A DNA stretch of 64,000 nt from Carnegiea gigantea (Eukaryota > Streptophyta > Magnoliopsida > Caryophyllales > Cactaceae), in contig JAKOGI010000080.1 in assembly GCA_029747015.1 (NCBI GenBank), forward strand, positions 778,501 to 842,500, in the 5' to 3' direction. Shown here in pieces: positions 56,961 to 64,000 of this stretch (positions are counted from its first letter, which is position 1; each line of letters opens with the position of its first letter). Position numbers and translations under genes: made by a program. Below the pieces are notes generated by a model that worked only from the letters and a program-made list of their open reading frames with translations, was not told where the DNA came from and ran no database searches.

Positions 56961-58484
56961 ATTCAGTCTCTGACCAGAACCAGCTCTAGATAGTCCACCC
57001 TAATAAGCCTGCCAAATAGGGATAGCTATGCGTCAGGGGAAAAATGTGGCTGATAGCCTGTTAATATTGAGAACACAAGAGAACAGCTCAAGAGGAATTA
57101 GACACGTGCAGATTCAGATCTGGTTTTTGAACAATCCAAACATGGGATTTCACAAAAAACTAAAAATCATAATAAATAGACAAATGCAGACGCGCTTAAC
57201 CTCAGAAGTGGCTGGGAGCAATAAAGCAACTATTGGCACCTAAAAAGGAACTGTGATACTGAATGTCAAAGCCAGAAATTCCCACCAGTTATGGCACTGT
57301 TTGGCTTACAGATGACGCAGCCAGTGGCTGATAAGGACAACCAATGTCGCACCTGCAAAGTAAGGTTAATGCCCAAAATATGGATGGCTACAGAGGAATA
57401 GAGGATAGAACTAACTAGCAGTCAATGGGGCCACAACTGAAACTGTTGCAACAAAAAAACGGCACTCCTCCTTAACATGGATAGGTTTCACTTCTGCTTC
57501 CCATACCATTAAATCAGATATTTTTGTCCAACATTTTCAACTTAGAAAATGCAGTTGTCAACGGAAACTGTTTGTGTGGAGAACTTTTAAAATGTTAAAT
57601 GAAGTTCTGACCAAGACCTACTCCGAGTGCAGTAGATTCACAATCAGACACTCTCATCCTCTCTGAAATCATACTATAGAAGCAACGTCTTCACCCAAAA
57701 TGTAGTTGAATCAATTGATTAACAAATTACCATTTACCATTAAGTACTTTGAGCACAGTTGTGACTCCCTTAAGCTACGGGAGGCAAAGGATATTGGAGA
57801 AGCATTTAGCTCACCTACGAAACCATAAATTCTCATAATCGCTTATAGCAATATGGAACTCCATCCCCCATCAAAGATATTGCAGCCATCAAAACCCAAT
57901 TCAACATAACAGGAAATAAACACTCTTCACTCTCTCTAGTCCCTTTATGGCAACTTGCAGTTGGCGATGCTCATTCAAATCTTAAGCTTTCGCCGTTACA
58001 ATGCCTTCTTAACTAATTTTGATGCCCTCAAACTCAAACCAGAATGATCTAAACGCCAAATAAAGAAATTTTCCTTAATGCTCCAGAATTTGGTACGATA
58101 ATCAAGAACAATTTGACAGTGAATTTCCATAGTCAATCATCAATTACCTAAACCCTAGAATCCTTCTCAATTCGAAAATGCAGAAAAGACAAGCTCGACC
58201 ATTGAGAAGCAAAAAGAATCCCGATCTCACAGACCAAGACACAATTCGAATACAATAGGTAACAAAAAAGGGATGAAATTAGGGTTTATCAAAAGAACAG
58301 ATCTAGAATGATTCGATCAATATAAGAATCGCCACAATAATCATTACAACGAGAAACTAATTACATAAAAAGGGAAAGGTATTCATTGCATTGAATTAAA
58401 CAGATTAATTAAGATCGGAAAAATTAAAAAGAATAGTAATGCGAAGAGTTGGAAAGATTAATTAAGATGGGAAGAACAGCAAAC

Positions 58485-58560
58485 CTCTTCTTGATCTCTC
58501 TCTGTCTCTCTCTTTCTCTCCCCTGCTCCTCTGTTCTGTGCAAAAATGGTGTGGTGGATA
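58485..58560 (-). promoter_or_regulatory. Probable first leader exon of the 100-aa protein gene
   Basis: On the minus strand a pyrimidine/purine-repeat leader (gagagag repeats) is followed by a donor gaagag|gtttgc at 58485/58484. It lies about 1.5 kb upstream of the coding exon on the same strand, with an intermediate leader exon candidate between. The transcription start is not determined. Confidence 0.5.
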
Positions 58561-59340
58561 GAGAAAGTGCGATTGATTTGCGTGGGGAAGGAAAAAATGA
58601 GGTATGATTGATCGTGCGACTTCACTCAACACTGCGAGGATGAAAAGACTCGAATCTTTTTAGGCCTTTTTTTTGTGGGGATTCATATTTTTGCTCATTA
58701 ATCAACAACCAAAAAAAATTTTAAAAAAATTGGTGTACAATTTTATTTTTTGTCAGCGGTAATTTTGAACCAATGGAATTAAAAAAAGAAATAATAATTT
58801 TCATGAGAAGATTTTTGAGGTTTCATATACAGTACTTTATGGAAGACATGCCACTCAAAGACATGTACATCACATCGCATTTCTCTGTCATAGCATTCTT
58901 AGGTCTTCACAAATGAATTTATAGTTGTGGTAAATTGTAATTTATTTCCTCTTACAACAGTATCCAATTTATGTTAATTCATTAAAATTTATTTGTAAAA
59001 TTTTAAAGTAGTCTCATACTCATAAAGTATCGTTAACACTCTTCATATGAGTTGGATTTCATGTATGAAATAACAATAAGCTACATAAAAAGTGAAAATA
59101 AGTTAACACGTACATGTGTGGAGTTGGTTTTCTTTTTTGGTGGTTAAAAAAAGCAGAATTAACAAGTTGGAATTCACGGTAAAAACATGTCAACAATCGA
59201 TCAAAAATTCAGAACCATTGATAAAGTAGTGAATTAGTCACCTAGAATAAAATACGCAGATAAGAGAAAATTCTTTTCTCTTCTTGTTATGGCAAAATTC
59301 TATTTAGCGCTCTTATAAGAACACAGTGTACCCTTTGAAA
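58561..59340. other. Intergenic, no gene seen
   Basis: AT-rich sequence upstream of the 100-aa gene. Its promoter presumably lies at the left edge of this stretch. Confidence 0.4.
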
Positions 59341-59345
59341 ATTAA

Positions 59346-59786
59346 GACCTTGTTCGGCAAAATTAACTGTTTAGGTAGCGGATAGCGGTTCAGACTTCAG
59401 ATAGCGGATAGCGATTCAGATAGCGGATAACATTTTTGATTTAACTGTTAACGGATAGCTGATTACATTAGCGGTTGAAACCAATGTGTTCGGTAAATTT
59501 AGTTGTTATGCTAGCTGATTAATATAAATTGACATAAAAGGATATAGCTAATTTCCAAAGATAAAATTTTTAAAGGATATTTTTTGACCAAAAAAATGAA
59601 ACGCTACTTTTAAATATCAAACGTTAATGCTATTAACTTTTCAAAAATGCTGCTTAAAACGCTAAACTCTACTTGAAATGCTAGTCAAAACACTAGTTTA
59701 CCGAACACGAAAAATTAACTAATTAGTGTATTGAACTAGTCAAAATGCTAAATGCCACCCAAAATATTGTTGCCGAATACGACCTA
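59346..59786. mobile_element. MITE, TGTTCGG family, copy 2
   Basis: The left end taagaccttgttcggcaa and the reverse complement of the right end taggtcgtattcggcaa are related. The inside has AGCGGATAGCGGTT-type repeats. It corresponds to copy 1 (36856-37286) in inverse orientation. A nested end-like sequence, gtgttcggtaaa, lies at about 59488, which suggests one element inserted into another. Confidence 0.65.
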
Positions 59787-60328
59787 AGACTCAATTGTAA
59801 CGGAAAGTTCATCACGCTTTCATGCCATTAGCTGCAACATCCGTGGTGGAGGTTGCTAGTATTGACATCTCCAAATTGTCTATTCCTTTTTTCTGCTATA
59901 TTCTACACTGCTTTCTGTTCTAATTAAAGTTGTTCTAGTTCGGACCCTGTGTAACATTATGAGTCAAAAACTATCATATAATCACTGCATATATTTACAA
60001 TAATGAAGCTTTAAATTGCCAACAATATATATAACTATTTGGAGACTTTGCCAACGAAGCCGATTAAATGATTGTGACAAGGGGAAAAATGTATTTTATT
60101 ATGGGATCAAATTCAATGCACTAATTTATTTCTTATAAATTATAATTTAACAAAGGGCTAGGTTGGTTGGGGATGTTTAGCCCTTAATTAGAGGTAGTCC
60201 AATAATTTGAGGTAATAATCAAGGGGCCTCCATGGCAATATTGAATGCACTAGCCACTAGTGTGAGTAGTTAACCAGTTCGCAGATGAGGAAGTGACCAT
60301 TAGTCGCCGACATATCACTTAATTCTAA

Positions 60329-60940
60329 ACTGAGGACCGTCAAACAGGTCAGGTTGGGTCGAATTCGTTTTCGTATCGAATTTGAACGGGTTGAGAAACT
60401 CTCGACCTGTATCTAACCCGTTTATTAAACGGGTTAAAAATCTTGACCTATATCCATTTATTTTTTAAACGGGTCCATCTGAAATTTACACATTAACCCA
60501 TTTAATATAAATAGGTCTGGTTCAGGCTATCTGGTTACCTGTTTACCAGTTTAATATTTTGACTAAAATATAATTACCAAGCATTATAAATCAATTTTTT
60601 GATTTTAATATAATATCATAATGCAATCATTGTTATATCACAAGAACCACAATCACAAAACAAATATCAACTTGATTAACTCCCACATTTTCATAATTTT
60701 TTCCAAAAAGTACAAGGTAATTGGGTCAACGGATCAACTTATTTAATCCATTCAATTAAATGGGTCAAATATGCATTTTTTTCATGTCAAAATTCTCAAC
60801 CTGAACCTAATCCAATTAATTAAACGGGTTAAATGTATCAACCCATTTAATTAAAGGGTTGAAAATCTTTACCTAAACGCCACTTAATTTCGTGTCCGGA
60901 TTCAGGTCGGTAATCATGTTGAGTTAAGTTTTGATAGCTC
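60329..60940. mobile_element. hAT-like MITE with taattctaa target duplication
   Basis: The element begins with gaggaccgtcaaacaggtca and ends with the reverse complement of gagctatcaaaacttaactc. The inside is rich in ACGGGTT/AACCCGTTT motifs in both directions. The flanks carry taattctaa at 60320-60328 and 60941-60949. An 8-9 bp duplication and GTCAAAC-type ends fit non-autonomous hAT elements of plants. Confidence 0.65.
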
Positions 60941-61471
60941 TAATTCTAATATGTACATCCTTAAAAAACTGGCATATAGGCGATTCTTAAAAAAACTCAA
61001 TTATTTTGCATCCCCAAAAAAAACTCAATTATAACTTATGAGAAAGAGAAGATTTTTGTGGGGTTTTTCTCCTTTCTAATTTTGTCTATTCGTATCTCTG
61101 TAAGATTAAATTTTACTGAAATCAACTTATGTAGGTCCATGACCGCGAGATATACGGCATCTGTTACTATCTTCTATTTTTTTATTTTTTTTTTTGGGGA
61201 GAATGCTTAGACCTTTGAGTTCAGCTTTGCGAATTTTGTAATAGAATTAATAATGTAATGGCATTTTAATATATCGATGAAGTTAATGGAATATAAAATG
61301 TTAAACATTAGCAGCCGTGTGTTTTGAAGTCAATAAAAATGTGCAATACAAATTACAACGTAATTAGTCATATATGAATCTTATTAAACTATATTCCGAA
61401 TAATTCATATGTTAATAACTTTACAGTCAACAGATGCAATCATGTAACAATAATAGAGGATCTAAGTCTTG

Positions 61472-61895
61472 AGGGCATGTTCGGTAAAATTGACTGTTTT
61501 AGTAATGGTTAGCTGTTTTACTAGCTGTTAGCAGTTTTATTAGCGATTAGCTGTGACCCATTAGTGGTTAGTGGTTACCGGTTTAACTAGCGATTTAAAA
61601 TAATTGCGTTTGGTAAAGGTAGCTGTTGAAGTAGCAGATTTATATAAAATGACTTAAAAGGACGCAATAAATAAAGGTTTTTATTAAATAAAAAGAAGAA
61701 TTTTGTAATTTGTAATGCAAACACTAGGTAGAGGTTATTAAAAGCTACTTTCATTAGTTTTTGAAAAACACTACATAAACCTCTAGCCACTACCTCATTC
61801 ACTACTTTACCGAACACTTTAAGTAGTGGTTCATAACATTTTGACCACTACAAACCACTAACCTCTATTTCAACCTCTATTACCGAACACACCCT
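61472..61895. mobile_element. MITE, TGTTCGG family, copy 3
   Basis: The ends agggcatgttcggtaa and (reverse complement) agggtgtgttcggtaa match at 14 of 16 positions. The inside contains GTTAGCTGTTTTAC/AACCACTA repeats. Flanking 8-bp sequences do not form a clean duplication, so the insertion is old. Confidence 0.7.
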
Positions 61896-63820
61896 TAGTG
61901 TGAATGTAACGATCAAACCCCCCCTCCCCCCTCAAATAAAAAGAAGAAAAATCTTCCTTTTGAAGTTAAGTTGACTAGTTGAGTCGCATAACACTTGTCG
62001 TACCTATTGTTAATCTCTTGAAAAAAATCTAGACGAAAATGTTTGATTATTTCATAGGGCAGTGGGCATCAGTTACCTCAACTATTATAATTTTGAAAAT
62101 TTTTGCCAAATATTTGAGTTAAATTTTAATGATATTAACTTTCAAGCCTCTCTTTACGCGGAAAAAAAGGAGGCAAAATTTGAAAATGTTTGACCTTCAC
62201 ATTTTCTGGATTAAATTGTTATGTTTTTGGTCGACATTTGCAGGTTTGTTCGGACGCAAAGATTTAGTAGCCAAGGAAAGCACACGATGACACGAAGCAG
62301 GTAATTTAGCGCAAAGAAAACAGGGTGGGCTTCTTTCTGATGACCAGTGTGAGCATCACAAGGGAGAACGTAAACTAAATTACAACATAGACATCATATT
62401 TCATCCCATCAAAATTCAAACGTGTAGAGATATTCAATTGAAACTAGAATAGATGCCAATAATAATTAAAAATATATTTTTTAATGAGATTAGTCTCAAC
62501 TAAACTTAGTCTCTACCTATAGAGTTTCGTAACTCTAGGATTAACCCGATTTTATTAGAAGGGATTACACAACTTTAGAGTACACATATTCTAGGTTTCA
62601 AACCACAAGTTGACACTTCAACAAATCATTGATGGAGTTGACATTTCAAATCTAACTATCCCACCCAATTGTAACTTGAACAATACAACTCAATGAATTA
62701 AGTGAACAAGATAATGATATCTGCAAGTGTGACTCTTAGTTCTTGTTCTTTGCTTGTGTTATGTTTTTCCATGTTCCTCAGCTTCAAGATGCTTCAACAT
62801 TTATAGCAAAAAATAATAGAGTTGTTGGTAAGTAGCCATTGCCACTAAATCAGGAAATAGTATCTTCAACTAATTTCAAGGCATTTGAAAACGGTTTAAG
62901 CCCCTGAGAATTTTGCACTGCAATAAATCTTAGCCATCAAATGTTAAATTCCTATTTGCGTGCCAATTAGTGGATTCCCTGAAAATAAGTTGCAACGACT
63001 TTCCATAAATCAAGCAAGTATATATCAAGCATCAATATTTATCAAATCAATTCATGATCCCTAAAATCTTGTTAAGGAAATATGAAGGCAAATTAAAATC
63101 TTGTTAAGCATATATCCCTAATAATGTGACATATATTATCTCATAATCCCATAATTAAATTTGATTCACAAAATATAATATCATAAACATCATATATTCA
63201 AATTTGAATACTAAACTATCTCAAAGATATATGACACCTTATATAAAACCAATTAGGCAGTGCTAGCATGCCAATATCCATTTAGAATCATAACATATTT
63301 AAACAATAGAGTTACTATTTAGTAAGATAATTCAAACATAATATGATGAATATACTAATAGATTAATTCTTTTTTATCTTTTATCAAAGTATATTACTAA
63401 ACACATTGTAAGCTTAAGAAAAGCTAACATATTCTGATTAAAATTTGTGCTAGAATCATGAATGCTAGGCTAGCTATCAACTTTCTTCAACTTGACTAGC
63501 GAATTATGTGCTTCTACAAGAGTGGGTGGGAAGCTAATTAATGTAATTGTTATGGGGTTGGGGAATTCTTTTAATTGCCATCATTTTAAAAATGGCATCC
63601 CTCATAAAACAATACCTCTAAATATAGAGAGCACTCAAGATAATATGCTGTCCTTTACATCCCCCCCCCCTCCCCAAAAAAAAAAGGCAGATTGCGTTCT
63701 GTCTTTCCTAGTCCTGATCTCTCTAGTGCATAGATATTGATCATAATTTCAAGAACACAGTGGCAGATCCAAAAATTTTGTATATCAGGGCCCCATTTTG
63801 AATTTTTAAAAAAATTTAAT
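61896..63820. other. AT-rich intergenic region
   Basis: No genes or RNA genes are recognised. A C-then-A composite homopolymer lies at 63661-63686. Confidence 0.45.
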
Positions 63821-63831
63821 AACACCAATTA

Positions 63832-64000
63832 GAGTGTGTTTAGTTCGAGGAAAAATTATTTGCTCGAAAAATTATTTTTCTTGGAAAATATTTTCCTAAG
63901 AAAAATGATTTTTAACTTACATTTTCTGCTTTTTGGTAGAATGGCCTGGAAAACTATTTTCTTTCCACTTCATTTTCTGTTGTTTGGTAGAATGAAAATC
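63832..64000. mobile_element. Possible MITE running off the right edge
   Basis: The sequence starts gagtgtgtttagttcgagga followed by AAAATTATTT/GGAAAATATTTTCC-type motifs and two copies of tttggtagaatg. This is similar in style to common plant MITEs, but only one end is inside the window. Confidence 0.35.

Overview
The window is nuclear DNA from a flowering plant, most likely a eudicot. The evidence is GT-AG spliceosomal introns in several reading frames, AT-rich intergenic DNA full of MITE-like repeats, and plant-typical families: a PLS/DYW pentatricopeptide repeat protein, a BYPASS1-like protein, a FAB1 lipid kinase without FYVE domain, a DUF679/DMP membrane protein, a GT47 exostosin enzyme, Ty1/copia and Ty3/gypsy elements, and a plant RTE LINE tail. 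I cannot name the species. A weak hint toward Caryophyllales comes from a MITE with GTGAGAC/TCTTA-type ends.

Layout. 1-230: a 103-bp tandem repeat cut by the window edge. 680-6089: two decayed genes on the + strand, an eIF5 pseudogene and a PPR-DYW pseudogene. 6.2-12.2 kb: mostly non-coding, with several segmental tandem duplications. 12253-13386 (-): an intact two-exon BYPASS1-like gene. 13.4-27.6 kb: intergenic, with a fold-back repeat, an RTE LINE 3' end, a degenerate tRNA-Arg(UCU), a 5'-truncated L1-type insertion with target-site duplication, MITEs and a 21-bp minisatellite. 27634-36376: a nested retrotransposon. A copia element (two 227-bp LTRs, AATAA duplication) has its 5' LTR split by a gag-only gypsy-type element (ATGGC duplication, TG...CA ends), and its integrase region carries a SINE/LINE-tail insertion.

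From 38 kb on lies the gene-bearing part. A 12-coding-exon FAB1-type PtdIns3P 5-kinase (CDS 39572-48844, 1794 aa by my splice model) has a 5'UTR intron that contains a MITE. An intronless DMP gene (50143-50781, +) converges on a three-exon ARAD-like GT47 gene (51009-53722, -). A 100-aa conserved plant protein (56658-56960, -) has introns in its 5'UTR. The rest, 58.6-64 kb, holds MITEs and AT-rich sequence.

The intact genes are unrelated housekeeping or cell-wall/membrane functions and do not form a pathway. I found no convincing new multi-gene system. The most unusual signals are structural: the nested retroelements with a TTGAC-rich LTR, a strand-directional poly(C)-poly(A) composite tract found about a dozen times, several independent segmental tandem duplications, and a tRNA-Arg copy with C at position 33.
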